Position numbers and translations under genes: made by a program
Part shown: positions 19,221 through 28,188 of the stretch, one piece after another
Position numbering within the stretch: position 1 is the stretch's first letter
How the letters are laid out: each line of letters starts with the position of its first letter
Notes under the pieces: model-generated
The model's input: only the letters and a program-made list of their open reading frames with translations
What the model was told of the DNA's origin: nothing
Database searches by the model: none
Assembly: GCF_015277775.1 (NCBI RefSeq)
Contig: NZ_CP063849.1
Location: forward strand, 1,240,001 to 1,304,000
Direction: 5' to 3'
Source: Paludibaculum fermentans
GTDB taxonomy: Bacteria > Acidobacteriota > Terriglobia > Bryobacterales > Bryobacteraceae
Length of the DNA: 64,000 nt

Positions 19221-20422
19221 GTTTGGAGAGTCCTCCTATGGAAATAGACGAAAGCGGCGGCGAAGAGACTCGCGAATCCGCCAATCGTTGTCGTCCAGCG
19301 TGAGCCGATAGCCGAGGCCATGGCTCCCGAGAGCAGGCTGCCCACCGGAAGCATGCCTATCACCATCATCGAATAAAGACCCATGACGCGTCCGCGAAAG
19401 TGATCCTCGACGTGGGTTTGGATGGCGGTATTGTTGGCGGCGTTCTGGCGGAAGATGCAGGTGCCGAGAAAGGTCATAATCCCCAGGGAGATGGGGAATG
19501 AGCTGGACCAGGAGTAGGCGATGAAGCCGCCGCCCATCCCGAGCGTGGAGAGCAGGATGACCCAGTGCAGGCCCTTGGCTCCGCGGCGTCCGGCCAGGCT
19601 GAGGGTGCCGAGGATCGCGCCTAACCCCAGGGCTCCGCTGAGCATGCCCAGGCCCTGGGCGCCGCGATGGAAGATCTCCTCGGCGAAGACCGGGGCCAGG
19701 GCGGAGGCGGGTGCGGCGGCCAGGCTGGCGGCCCCGGCGGTGACCAGCAGGACTCGAATGGCTTTGGTCCCCCAGGCATAGCGGAAGCCCTGGGCAATGC
19801 GCTCCAGCGGGGTTTCGGATGAGCCCTGGGGCGGCGGTTCGACGACGTCCATGGCGACGAGGCTGAAGATGACGGCCAGGAAGCTGAGGGCGTTCAGCGC
19901 GAAGCATGTGCCTTCGCCCAGTTTCGCGACGACGAAGCCGGCGATGGGCGGCCCGATGACCCGCGCCGAGTTGAAAACAGCGGAGTTGAGGCTGATCGCG
20001 TTGACCAGGTCCTCCTTGCCGACCAGGTGGACGAAGAGCGCCTGGCGGCCGGGAATGTCAAAGGCGCTGGCGATGCCGAGGACTACGGCCAAGCTGAGGA
20101 CCTGCCAGACCTGAATGTGACCAGTCAGCGTCAGGATGGCCAGGATGACGGCTTGGATCATGGCCGCGGTCTGGGCGTAGAGCACGATGCGGCGGCGCGG
20201 ATAGCGGTCGGCCACGAGTCCCGTGATGGGGCTGAGCAGGAGAATGGGGATGTTGGCGCAGAACCAGGTGAGGCCGAGCATCCATTCGGAATGGGTGAGG
20301 CGGTAGACGAGCCAGCTCTGGGCGAGCTGCTGCATCCAGGTGCCGGCCAGGGACACGGTCATGCCGCCGGCGTAGAGACGGAAGTTGCGATGCCCCAGCG
20401 CGCGGAAAGTGCCAGACCCCAT
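19205..20422 (-). CDS. MFS transporter, DHA3/EntS-like
   Basis: 405-residue, 12-helix major facilitator protein. It has the N-terminal 'FRLYAGGMTVSLAGTWMQQLAQSWLVYRLT' pattern and the loop motif 'GLVADRYPRRRIV' of DHA3-type exporters (enterobactin exporter EntS, macrolide efflux). A C-terminal 'HFRGRVMGLYSMMVIGMLPVGSLLSGA' repeats the half-signature. It probably exports a small organic compound by proton antiport. ATG 20422 is used, though a later start cannot be excluded because the AGAGG is very close. The next gene downstream overlaps its stop. The substrate is not evident from context. Confidence 0.85.
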   Translation of the reverse strand: MGSGTFRALGHRNFRLYAGGMTVSLAGTWMQQLAQSWLVYRLTHSEWMLGLTWFCANIPILLLSPITGLVADRYPRRRIVLYAQTAAMIQAVILAILTLTGHIQVWQVLSLAVVLGIASAFDIPGRQALFVHLVGKEDLVNAISLNSAVFNSARVIGPPIAGFVVAKLGEGTCFALNALSFLAVIFSLVAMDVVEPPPQGSSETPLERIAQGFRYAWGTKAIRVLLVTAGAASLAAAPASALAPVFAEEIFHRGAQGLGMLSGALGLGAILGTLSLAGRRGAKGLHWVILLSTLGMGGGFIAYSWSSSFPISLGIMTFLGTCIFRQNAANNTAIQTHVEDHFRGRVMGLYSMMVIGMLPVGSLLSGAMASAIGSRWTTTIGGFASLFAAAFVYFHRRTLQTWLDL

Positions 20423-20485
20423 CCTCTTTCAGGGTAGCGTGTTGCGGTACAATGAGGTGTTTAGTCAACGATCTTGGAGGTTCCC

Positions 20486-20626
20486 TTGGCGGAAAAAGTC
20501 AAAGAAAATCTGTATCAGGCCGAGTATCTGGGCAGCGGCACGTTTATCATCACGAAGCCGAAGCGCACGAAGCGGAAGCTGCGCCAGTTGCGGCTGAAGA
20601 GCCCCAACACGGGCATGCGCAAGTAG
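20486..20626 (+). CDS. 46-residue basic protein, unknown
   Basis: Starts at TTG 20486 with a good TTGGAGG site (20474-20480). It reads 'MAEKVKENLYQAEYLGSGT', then 'FIITKPKRTKRKLRQLRLKS', then 'PNTGMRK'. Very basic C-terminal half with a Lys/Arg cluster, no cysteines. A -10-like TACAAT lies at 20448-20453. It looks like a small nucleic-acid-binding or ribosome-associated protein, but I do not recognise a family. Codon usage and the strong start context make it a likely real gene despite its size. It is not overlapped by any other convincing gene. Confidence 0.7.
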   Translation: MAEKVKENLYQAEYLGSGTFIITKPKRTKRKLRQLRLKSPNTGMRK

Positions 20627-20709
20627 GGTACTCCCGCCTTATCAGGGCCGGTCAGTTCACCGGCTCACCCCCATACAATTCAATGCGCACGGCGTGATAC
20701 GCTCACTCC

Positions 20710-22011
20710 GTGCGCATTAGTTCATTCTCCATTCATCCTGTCGCGGTGGCCGACCCTCCCATCCGTAGTTCCTACGGGCTCCACTCCCCTTACGCTCTCC
20801 GTACCATCCTGATTCTGAACACCGATGACGGCATCACCGGCATCGCCGAGGCGCATGGCGGAGACGGCTCCATTGCCGCGCTGAACGCCATCCAGCCCAT
20901 GGTGTTGGGCATGGATCCTTTCCAGTTGCATGCGCTGTGGTCGAACTGGGGTAAGCCGGATACGAGCGGCGACCGGTCGCAGACCTGGATGGTGCCCGGC
21001 GAGAATCCGCGCGACGCCCGCACGCGGGCCTTTGCGGCGGTGGAAGCGGCCTGCCTGGACATCATCGGCAAGGCGGTTGGCAAGCCCGTCTGTGACTTAT
21101 TGGGCGGCCGGGCGCGGGATGCGGCTCCGTTTTCGGCGTACCTGTTCTACAAGCACGCGGGCGGGGGCGGGGAAGGCGCCGATGCGCGAGAGGACGAGTA
21201 TGGCGAATGCCTGTCACCGGAGACCATGGTCCGGCAGTGCCGCCAGATGATCGAGAAGTATGGCTACAAAGAGATCAAGTTAAAGGGCGGCGTGTTGGAG
21301 CCGGAGATCGAGATCGAGACGATCCGGGCGCTGCGGCGCGAGTTCGGGCCCGGGTACCCGCTGCGGATCGATCCGAACTGCGCGTGGTCGGTGGAGACGT
21401 CGGTCCACGTGGGCCGGTCGCTGCGGGAGGAGCTTTCGGGCGGCGGGTATCTGGAAGATCCCACGGCGTCGATGGAGGGCATGGCGGAGGTCCGGAAGCG
21501 GCTGCTGGCCGAAGGGATCGACACGCCATTGGCTTCGAACGTCGCGGTGACCGGTTTGGACGATGTGGTGCCTGCCTGGCGGACCGACGCGGTGCAGGTG
21601 GTGCTGTCGGATCCGCACTACTGGGGCGGGATCCGGAATGTCCAAAGGCTTTCGGATCTGTGCGATGCGCTGGGCGTGGGCGTCTCGATGCACTCGAACA
21701 ATCACCTGGGCGTCAGCATGATGATTATGGCGCACGCCTGCTGTGTCTCGCCGGGCATGCACTTCGCGTGCGATACGCACTATCCCTGGCAGAGTGAGCA
21801 GGATGAGGTGATTGAGGGCGGCCGGGTGAAGTTCGTGGAAGGTGCCGTGGTGATTCCGGACAAGCCGGGCCTGGGTATCGAGCTGGATATGGACCAGGTG
21901 GGGCGTTTGGAAGAGCGCTATAACAAGCTGACCTACCGGAAGCGCGACGATGCGGCCGAGATGCGGAAACATGTCGACCCCGCGTGGCAGCGGATCCTGC
22001 CCAGATGGTAG
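20710..22011 (+). CDS. Enolase-superfamily sugar acid dehydratase, glucarate dehydratase-like
   Basis: 433-residue enolase-superfamily protein, matching GudD in size and pattern. It would dehydrate glucarate/idarate to a keto-deoxy acid, feeding uronate catabolism. The base motif is KxK in 'EIKLKGG', metal ligands include the Asp in 'LRIDPNCAWS', and glucarate-type 'ASNVAVT' and 'MHSNNHLGVSMM' (general-base His) are visible. The capping domain begins at GTG 20710 with 'SIHPVAVADPPIRSSYGLH'. Possible substrates include related aldarates. It fits the uronate and pectin theme of the window. It converges with the outer-membrane gene that follows directly. Confidence 0.88.
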   Translation: MRISSFSIHPVAVADPPIRSSYGLHSPYALRTILILNTDDGITGIAEAHGGDGSIAALNAIQPMVLGMDPFQLHALWSNWGKPDTSGDRSQTWMVPGENPRDARTRAFAAVEAACLDIIGKAVGKPVCDLLGGRARDAAPFSAYLFYKHAGGGGEGADAREDEYGECLSPETMVRQCRQMIEKYGYKEIKLKGGVLEPEIEIETIRALRREFGPGYPLRIDPNCAWSVETSVHVGRSLREELSGGGYLEDPTASMEGMAEVRKRLLAEGIDTPLASNVAVTGLDDVVPAWRTDAVQVVLSDPHYWGGIRNVQRLSDLCDALGVGVSMHSNNHLGVSMMIMAHACCVSPGMHFACDTHYPWQSEQDEVIEGGRVKFVEGAVVIPDKPGLGIELDMDQVGRLEERYNKLTYRKRDDAAEMRKHVDPAWQRILPRW

Positions 22012-23796
22012 CTAGAAGATGAAGCTGACGCCGCCGCGGAAGGAGCGTGGGAACTGGATCAACAGCAGCATGCTCCCGTCCGCGCTGGCGATGGGCACAT
22101 AGCCCTGGGCCAGCAGGTTGCGGAGTTCGGCATTCATCTCCAGGCGGCCCGGAATGCCGCTGACGGCGGGGATGGGCTGGTGAACCTGGAAATTCAAACC
22201 CAGTTGCGGGGTATTGGTTTGCGTCAGGTAGGCGTGCGTCGGACCCAGCGTGCCGTCAGGGGTCCACACATAGGACGCCGTGAGCCGGGTGCCGGAGGCG
22301 GGCATCTGGCCCATGACGCGGGCTGAAGCCCAGGCCTTGCGCACCGGCCGCATGCTGTGACGCAGTTCCGAGCCCAGGTTCGTTTCCAGGCTGGAGACGC
22401 CCGGACTCATCATCCCCGTGGCGCCGGCCATGACGGTGGCGTTCCAGTTGCTGTGGAAGTTCTGCGTGACCGAGCCGGAGTAGCCGATGGTCTTGTAGTT
22501 CCCCATGTTGAAGATCGAGCTGCGCGACGCGAGGTCGGGCAGGCGATCGCCATCGCCGAAATCATTGTTGACGGAATCGAACGTGACAGCGGCGTCGCGG
22601 ATGAAATCCTGGTAGACCGAGGCGGCGTAGGTGCGGGAGCCGGCGGCGCGGCGGTAACCCAGTTCAAAAGTCTCGTTGCGCTGGACTCGGGCGCGGCCGT
22701 TGTTCAGGGAGACGCGCGGGAACATGGCCAAGCCAAGCAGTTGTTCCTGCCCGCCGTCATCGCGGTTGTGGGCGATGAGGTCGAGCGCCGGAGCGCCGCT
22801 GGAGAAACCGGCCTCGATCTGGCCGATGCGGCCGAGGTCGTAAGTCATGCGGGCGAACGGACTAAAGAGGTTCAGGTGCTCAATGAAGACGACCGACTCC
22901 AGCACGGCGCCGTATTCCAGTGAGATCGCGTCGGTGATGGTAGTCTTCTCGCTCACCTTGACGGACATGGTGCGCAGGGTGGGCGTCGCGCCCTGGCCGG
23001 AGAAGAAGCCCTGTCCGGCGCGCTGGCGCATTGCCGCCTGGCGCACGGTGAGCTCGACGTTTGGCGCCGAGGCGGAGTCGTTGTGGCGGCTGTAGCTGGT
23101 GCGGAAGCCGGTGGTGGGCGTATTGGTGCCCGGAGCGTAGCCGAAATTGCCGCTGAACTTGACCACATTGCTGCCGAAGAGGGAAGTGGCGAGCGCAAAG
23201 GCGGTACCCAGATCCGCTTCCGATCCTAATGAGGACGAGAGGCCCTGGTCGCCGGCCGAAACCCGGACGAGCCCGGAGGTGGCGGCGAGGGGAGAACTCG
23301 ACGGGGCAGGTGTGGCTCCGCCATTCAGCCACGGATCGTTGGGCGAGAAGCGCAGGACCGGGCGGGTGGCGGTGGAGCTGCGAAGGGTCCACTTCCAGTC
23401 GTCGCTGAGCAGGCCCGTCTGCGTGGGGTTCGAATAGACAAGCTCGATGGAGCTGAAGAGCGTGGCGAGCTGAATGTTCAGGAAGCTTTCGAAGCCGGCC
23501 CGCACGGGGATGTTGCTGCGCATGGCGGGGACGAAGCTGCTGAGCGAGACGCGAACGCTGTAGTTGTCGGGTGTGAGGGCGTCGAAGCGGAAGTGGCCGT
23601 CGGGCGCGGTGAGAACGCGCTGAACGATGCGTTCGTAGCGGTTCATCAGAAAGACCGACGCACCCATCTGGCCGACCCCGGCGCCGTTACGCACCTGTCC
23701 TTGTATAGAGCCGAACAGCTTGAGTTCGGCTCCTGACAGATTTCCAGTACCGCCCAGGAGGGCGGCGAAAAGAACAACCCCGGTGGTGCGAATCAT
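22012..23796 (-). CDS. Outer-membrane beta-barrel protein with carboxypeptidase-regulatory domain
   Basis: 594-residue exported protein (signal about 1-23). The N-terminal carboxypeptidase-D-regulatory-like domain reads 'GSIQGQVRNGAGVGQMGASVFLMN... DGHFRFDALTPDNYSVRVS'. It is followed by alternating-strand, Gly/aromatic-rich sequence that ends in a terminal Phe ('FRGGVSFIF'), the signature of BAM-inserted barrels. It is shorter than classical TonB-dependent receptors and I see no clear plug domain. It may be a porin-like or adhesin-like relative. Acidobacteria have many such proteins. It lies 50 bases after the GWxTD gene upstream, on the same strand, so the two may be co-expressed. Confidence 0.7.
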   Translation of the reverse strand: MIRTTGVVLFAALLGGTGNLSGAELKLFGSIQGQVRNGAGVGQMGASVFLMNRYERIVQRVLTAPDGHFRFDALTPDNYSVRVSLSSFVPAMRSNIPVRAGFESFLNIQLATLFSSIELVYSNPTQTGLLSDDWKWTLRSSTATRPVLRFSPNDPWLNGGATPAPSSSPLAATSGLVRVSAGDQGLSSSLGSEADLGTAFALATSLFGSNVVKFSGNFGYAPGTNTPTTGFRTSYSRHNDSASAPNVELTVRQAAMRQRAGQGFFSGQGATPTLRTMSVKVSEKTTITDAISLEYGAVLESVVFIEHLNLFSPFARMTYDLGRIGQIEAGFSSGAPALDLIAHNRDDGGQEQLLGLAMFPRVSLNNGRARVQRNETFELGYRRAAGSRTYAASVYQDFIRDAAVTFDSVNNDFGDGDRLPDLASRSSIFNMGNYKTIGYSGSVTQNFHSNWNATVMAGATGMMSPGVSSLETNLGSELRHSMRPVRKAWASARVMGQMPASGTRLTASYVWTPDGTLGPTHAYLTQTNTPQLGLNFQVHQPIPAVSGIPGRLEMNAELRNLLAQGYVPIASADGSMLLLIQFPRSFRGGVSFIF

Positions 23797-23846
23797 CCGG
23801 TGTTGGCGGGCCTCCTCGTGCCCCTACACTCCTTCAGAACAACCTC

Positions 23847-25529
23847 TTATGTTATAGAGAACTGAGCCGACTGGGTCAAGGACTGATTCTTGAGCTTGTC
23901 GGTCACTTTCAAACGGATCGTGTACTGCCCGGGCGCCAGGTTGAGGTTCCCCAGCGGCAGCATCTTCTCAATGGTCATCTGCGAGGCCGAACCCTCGATC
24001 TGCGTGACATCCTCTGTGAATTCAAGCACTTTGGAGTTGTCGCTGGTCTTGACGATCTCGTATTCCACGGTGCCGGAGGGCTTGTTGGTCTTCTCGTCAG
24101 GCTGGAAGTTATAGAGCTTGACGTAGATGCCCATCTTCTCGCTGTTCTTGAAGTTGTCGCCCATGCGGGGGCGGACCTTCGAGGAGCCGATGACGAACTG
24201 GCCGGTGCCGATGCTGCGCGTCGGGACCTTCTCCAGGACGTCGGCCAGGATGAGCGAGCTGGCGAAGAGTTTGTCGTCGTCCATGCGAGGAACGTCGAGC
24301 GACATCTCGTAGTTGTTCATGTTGCCGCCGACGACATCCTTGGCGACGACATTCAGGCGGTATTTGCCTGGGGCGAGCGGGACCGACTTCTGATAGATGG
24401 AAGAGCCTTTGCTGCCTTCCTGGAGCATGTCGGTGGCGATGTCGACGGTGACGACGTCTTCAAAGACGTTGACGACGCGGCGGGCCATCGAGGTGATGCG
24501 GGCGTAGATATTGACGACGCCCTGGCTCACCGGGCCGTTCTGCTTGAATTGCAGGTCCTTGCGGTTGAACTGCAGGGTGATGTTGGTCATCACCGTGGTG
24601 CTGGTGGTGGGGAAGAAGTCAGCGCGAGCCTGCATGGGCAGCAGGTTGAACATGATACGCGAGTTCACCTGGGCTTCCAGGTCGGTGAATTTAACCTTGG
24701 GCGCCTTCTGCAGGTCAGCGAACTGTTGCAGGCGTTCAAACTGGTTCATGCGGGCGGACTGGGGCGTGTTGCCGGTGCCCAGGCGAGTGCCGTCCGTACG
24801 GTTGAAACGGTCGTTCTTGCTGGACATGCCCATCTGTTCCATCATCGTCAGGCCGGCGCCGGGCACCATGAGCAGGGCGTCCTTTTCAGACGGGTCCATG
24901 GTCATGCGGTACTCACCGGTCATGGTCTTGTCGACGAATTCGATGTTGATGTCGGTGCCGCTGCCGACGTTCGCCAGGTAGCGGTAGCGCCATTTCTCAA
25001 AGGGGTAAGTGGAAGTGGTACCGCCGCCCTCTTCGTAGGGGCGCTCATAGGTGCCGCCGGAGGGATGCGATTCGATTTCGTCAGGCGGGCCGAAGGTGAT
25101 GTAGATCTGACCACGGTCAGTCTTCCAGCCGGGGATGCCGGACGCATAGCGCTCGTTGGCGTAAGCAATGCGTCGGTAGTGCTCTTCCTTGTACTCGTTC
25201 TCCTGCGAGTCCGGGGTGGGGTCGCGGCGGAGCCAGAACTGTTCGATGAACTGCTCCCGCTCCTCGTCGGTCGCCAGACGGGAAAAGGCTTTCTTTTCTT
25301 CGTCGGTGATGATGTAGATGACGTCCTCATTGAGCCACTTGCGGTAGGGAGTCATCAGCTCTTTCTTGAGCTTTTCCTCCGCTTTCCGCTTTTCTTTCTC
25401 AGTCTGAGGTTTGGCGACAGTTTCGCGGGCGGCGGAATCCTGCTTCTTCTTCTGCGCGGCCAAGGGCATGGTCGGGCAGATCATCAGCGTTCCGGTGAGG
25501 AAGACGGAGACCAGTTCTTTGCTCGTCAT
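23847..25529 (-). CDS. GWxTD domain-containing protein
   Basis: 560-residue exported protein with the GWxTD domain of Acidobacteria and Bacteroidetes. The motif is in 'ASGIPGWKTDRGQIYITFGPPDEIESHP'. A signal peptide (about 1-25) and a Lys/Glu-rich coiled segment ('EKEKRKAEEKLKKELM') come first. Next is 'LTDEEKKAFSRLATDEEREQFIEQFWLRRDPTP' (the usual GWxTD lead-in). The C-terminal half is predicted beta-sandwich, ending in 'GQYTIRLKVTDKLKNQ'. The function of the family is unproven; members are envelope proteins often near outer-membrane machinery, which fits the barrel gene just downstream. Start ATG 25529. Confidence 0.85.
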   Translation of the reverse strand: MTSKELVSVFLTGTLMICPTMPLAAQKKKQDSAARETVAKPQTEKEKRKAEEKLKKELMTPYRKWLNEDVIYIITDEEKKAFSRLATDEEREQFIEQFWLRRDPTPDSQENEYKEEHYRRIAYANERYASGIPGWKTDRGQIYITFGPPDEIESHPSGGTYERPYEEGGGTTSTYPFEKWRYRYLANVGSGTDINIEFVDKTMTGEYRMTMDPSEKDALLMVPGAGLTMMEQMGMSSKNDRFNRTDGTRLGTGNTPQSARMNQFERLQQFADLQKAPKVKFTDLEAQVNSRIMFNLLPMQARADFFPTTSTTVMTNITLQFNRKDLQFKQNGPVSQGVVNIYARITSMARRVVNVFEDVVTVDIATDMLQEGSKGSSIYQKSVPLAPGKYRLNVVAKDVVGGNMNNYEMSLDVPRMDDDKLFASSLILADVLEKVPTRSIGTGQFVIGSSKVRPRMGDNFKNSEKMGIYVKLYNFQPDEKTNKPSGTVEYEIVKTSDNSKVLEFTEDVTQIEGSASQMTIEKMLPLGNLNLAPGQYTIRLKVTDKLKNQSLTQSAQFSIT

Positions 25530-25667
25530 AAGCTTTACAAGGCTTTCCAGGGCGGCTCACCTTCCAGGGACCGTGGCGCCCGGCCATTGGGGGAGACACC
25601 CAGGACCGGCACCACCCATATTTTAACGCAAATCAAAGATGCTGACGTACAAAGACGGTTTGCGGTT

Positions 25668-26435
25668 TCAATCGGCTCCGCTGGATTCGTGCTGTGGCGT
25701 CAAGGCCACAAACTTCTCGCCCGAGGATCCCTTGGCAAACGGGCTGAAGTTCGTATCCGTGTCATACACATCCACGCCTTCCAGGCGCTTGAGCGTGTTC
25801 ACGACGAGATAGGTGCCGGGTGTCGCGACGACCTCGTACAGTACCTTTCCGACATAGCCGGAGAAGATGAGGTTGAGGATGGTGCCCCAGGACTCCTTGA
25901 AGCCGAACGCGAGGGTCATGATCACGACGGAGTCGACAAACTGGCCGACGACGGTGGAGCCGATGGTGCGCATCCACAGGGCTTTGCCTTGGGTCCAGAC
26001 CTTCATCTTGGCCATAACAAAGGAGTTGGCGAATTCGCCGGCCCAGTAGGCGCAGAGGCTGGCGGCGATCATGCGCGGGACGGCGCCGAAGACGGTGGCG
26101 AAGGCGGCCTGGTCCTTGAAGTCGGGGGCGGGCGGCAGCCAGACGACAACCAGGCCCATGACGGCCATGAGGGCGGAGCCAAAGAAGCCGAGCCAGATGG
26201 CGCGGCGCGAGCCAGCGTAGCCGTAAACCTCTGTAAACACATCACCAAAGATGTAGGTGATGGGGAAGAGCAGTTGGGCGCCGCTGATCCTGAACGGGCC
26301 GATGGCGCAGATCTTGGGACCGATGAGGTTCGAGATCAGCAGAATGGTGACGAAGATGACGACAAGACTGTCGAAGAACTTGAAACGGTGATCGGGCCGT
26401 TCCAGCGCGCTGAACGCGCGGGCCGAAGAGGTCAT
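25668..26435 (-). CDS. Queuosine precursor transporter (YhhQ/VUT family)
   Basis: 255-residue polytopic membrane protein of the YhhQ/VUT family (six-helix vitamin-uptake type), which imports queuosine precursors such as preQ0/preQ1. Key pattern: 'ISGAQLLFPITYIFGDVFTEVYGY', 'RRAIWLGFFGSALM', 'MRTIGSTVVGQFVDSVVIMTLAFG' and 'VVATPGTYLVVNTLKRLEGVDVYDTDTNFSPF'. ATG 26435. No queuosine biosynthesis gene is visible near it. The 138 bases between it and the GWxTD gene hold nothing I can identify. Confidence 0.87.
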   Translation of the reverse strand: MTSSARAFSALERPDHRFKFFDSLVVIFVTILLISNLIGPKICAIGPFRISGAQLLFPITYIFGDVFTEVYGYAGSRRAIWLGFFGSALMAVMGLVVVWLPPAPDFKDQAAFATVFGAVPRMIAASLCAYWAGEFANSFVMAKMKVWTQGKALWMRTIGSTVVGQFVDSVVIMTLAFGFKESWGTILNLIFSGYVGKVLYEVVATPGTYLVVNTLKRLEGVDVYDTDTNFSPFAKGSSGEKFVALTPQHESSGAD

Positions 26436-26523
26436 GAGATAAGAGATTACCGTATCCAGGCCCGCGCGTCAGGAATGCTGGGGCAGACGGAAGCCTAAAC
26501 TTGAACCGAGTGAGGCGGTGCAG

Positions 26524-26619
26524 AATAAACTTGCGTTCGCACGACAGAATTGACTTGTATTGATACAACACAATAAACTTGTAATGGTACGACATGAAAG
26601 ACTTGTATCGACTCAGACA
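26524..26619 (+). repeat. Four phased 24-bp repeats before the Fic gene
   Basis: CTTG anchors recur at exactly 24-base steps (26530, 26554, 26578, 26602), with a fifth, off-phase copy at 26500. Each unit reads roughly AAACTTG-xxx-xxxx-ACRACA. Several hold a small inverted repeat whose arms change together: TGCG-TT-CGCA in unit 1 and TGTAT-TG-ATACA in unit 2, with GTA..TAC in unit 3. Unit 4 is degraded. The array ends just before the ribosome site of the Fic gene, so it probably serves as a multimeric operator. This is inference from sequence. It lacks the unique spacers of CRISPR. Confidence 0.6.
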
Positions 26620-26631
26620 GGTGACCAGAGG

Positions 26632-28188
26632 ATGCCCACTCCAAGCGAAAAACTCGCATCGTCTCTGACTGTATTGCGAGCACTTCAGGATTCCGGTCAG
26701 CGTGTATTCCGTACCGGCGACTTCAGCCGCACTGACAGGCAACGGCTGCAGAAGAGCGGCTTCCTGGCGGAAGTGATGAAAGGTTGGCTAATCTCCTCGA
26801 GCCCGAACGCCAGAGAGGGTGACAGCACGCCCTGGTACGCCTCGTTTTGGGAGTTCTGCTCCCGCTACTGTCACGAGCGCTTTGGACCGGACTGGCACCT
26901 ATCGCCGGAGCAGTCGCTCTTTCTCCATGCCGAGCAAACGGTGGTGCCATCCCAGGTGGTGGTTTACAGCCCACTGGGCAAGAACAACAAAACGGAGCTA
27001 CCCAATGGAACTTCATTGTTCGACCTCAAGGCAGAGGGCATGCCGCCGGCGAGAGACATTGTGGAGCGCGAAGGGCTGCGCCTTTTTTCTGCCGCCGCTG
27101 CGCTGGTGAGAGTGCCGGAGCGCGTATTCCTGCGCCATGCGGTAGAGGCACGTGTCGTGTTGGCGGGTCTCCGGGAAGCCTCTGAAGTGCTGGATCCTCT
27201 GCTGGAAGGTGGGCAATCCGTCGTGGCGGGACGATTGGCCGCGGCTTTTCGGCGGATCGGCCGTCCTGCGATCGCCGACGAAATCGTGGCGACCATGAAG
27301 TCCGCGGGCTATGACGTCCGGGAGCACGATCCTTTTGCGGCGGAACAGGTGGTAGTGCCGTTATCGGCGGTGGCCCCAATAGCGGGACGGCTCGAGGCTC
27401 TTTGGGAGTTAATGCGCGGCAAAGTTGCGGCTCTGATGCCCCGGTTGCCTGGACTGCCGAGCGATGGCCGGGCCTACCTGCAGTCGGTGGACGAAACCTA
27501 TCGCGAGGACGCGTATCATTCTCTCTCCATCGAGGGTTACCGCGTCACTCACGACCTCATCGAGCGGGTGAGGACCCGAGGATGGGATCCGGAGCACGAT
27601 GCCTCCGACCGCCAAAGCCGGGACGCGCTTTCGGCTCGTGGGTATTGGCAGGCTTTTCAACTCGTGAAGGAAGACGTGACCCGGGTCATTGCCGGCGCGG
27701 ACGCGGCGCAGCTGGTAAGCACGAGCCATCGCGCGTGGTATCGCGAACTGTTTCAGCCGTGCGTCCTGGCCGGGCTAATCCCTCCAGGGGCTTTGGCCGG
27801 ATACCGGAACGATGCGGTTTACCTCAGGACTTCCCGGTATGTGCCCCCAAGATGGGAGGCCGTCCGCGACGCGATGCCGGTTCTGTTCCAACTGCTGGCA
27901 GCCGAAGAGAATTCTTACGTGCGTGCCGTGCTGGGACATTGGATGTTTGGATATATCCACCCATTCCCTGATGGGAACGGTCGAATGGCGCGTTTCCTGA
28001 TGAACGCTATGTTAGCGTCAGGCGGCTATCCGTGGACCGTGATCCGCGTAGACGCTCGCGACTCGTACCTCTCCGCGCTGGATCGGGCGAGTATTGATAT
28101 GGATATTGAGCCCTTCGCGACATTGATTGCCCGATGGGTCAACGATGCGATAGAGCGAACGGCTACTGCTTCTCGAAGAAGAACTTGA
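26632..28188 (+). CDS. Fic-domain AMP-transferase-type protein with N-terminal winged-helix-like domain
   Basis: 518 residues from ATG 26632, with AGGTGA seven bases upstream; a TTG at 26560 also lies in frame but inside the repeat array. The Fic core 'HPFPDGNGRMARFL' starts at H443, with all motif residues of an active enzyme (His base, GNGR, second Arg). An inhibitory-helix motif, SLSIEG with E301, lies upstream, so it is a self-inhibited class II Fic. Such enzymes AMPylate or otherwise modify target proteins with nucleotides. The first ~60 residues ('SLTVLRALQDSGQRVFRTGDF') resemble the winged-helix AbiEi/antitoxin-type DNA-binding segment. A phased repeat array lies just upstream. Autoregulation is a reasonable inference. 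Its 3' end overlaps the convergent gene by 26 bases. Confidence 0.82.
   Translation: MPTPSEKLASSLTVLRALQDSGQRVFRTGDFSRTDRQRLQKSGFLAEVMKGWLISSSPNAREGDSTPWYASFWEFCSRYCHERFGPDWHLSPEQSLFLHAEQTVVPSQVVVYSPLGKNNKTELPNGTSLFDLKAEGMPPARDIVEREGLRLFSAAAALVRVPERVFLRHAVEARVVLAGLREASEVLDPLLEGGQSVVAGRLAAAFRRIGRPAIADEIVATMKSAGYDVREHDPFAAEQVVVPLSAVAPIAGRLEALWELMRGKVAALMPRLPGLPSDGRAYLQSVDETYREDAYHSLSIEGYRVTHDLIERVRTRGWDPEHDASDRQSRDALSARGYWQAFQLVKEDVTRVIAGADAAQLVSTSHRAWYRELFQPCVLAGLIPPGALAGYRNDAVYLRTSRYVPPRWEAVRDAMPVLFQLLAAEENSYVRAVLGHWMFGYIHPFPDGNGRMARFLMNAMLASGGYPWTVIRVDARDSYLSALDRASIDMDIEPFATLIARWVNDAIERTATASRRRT

Noticed and set aside
26500..26625. CRISPR array
   Set aside because: The units are contiguous 24-base repeats with no unique spacers, only four or five copies, and no cas genes.
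26500..26625. Type III (RNA antitoxin) repeat array with Fic as toxin
   Set aside because: Type III toxins are ToxN-like RNases. A Fic protein already carries its own inhibitory helix, so an operator is the simpler explanation.
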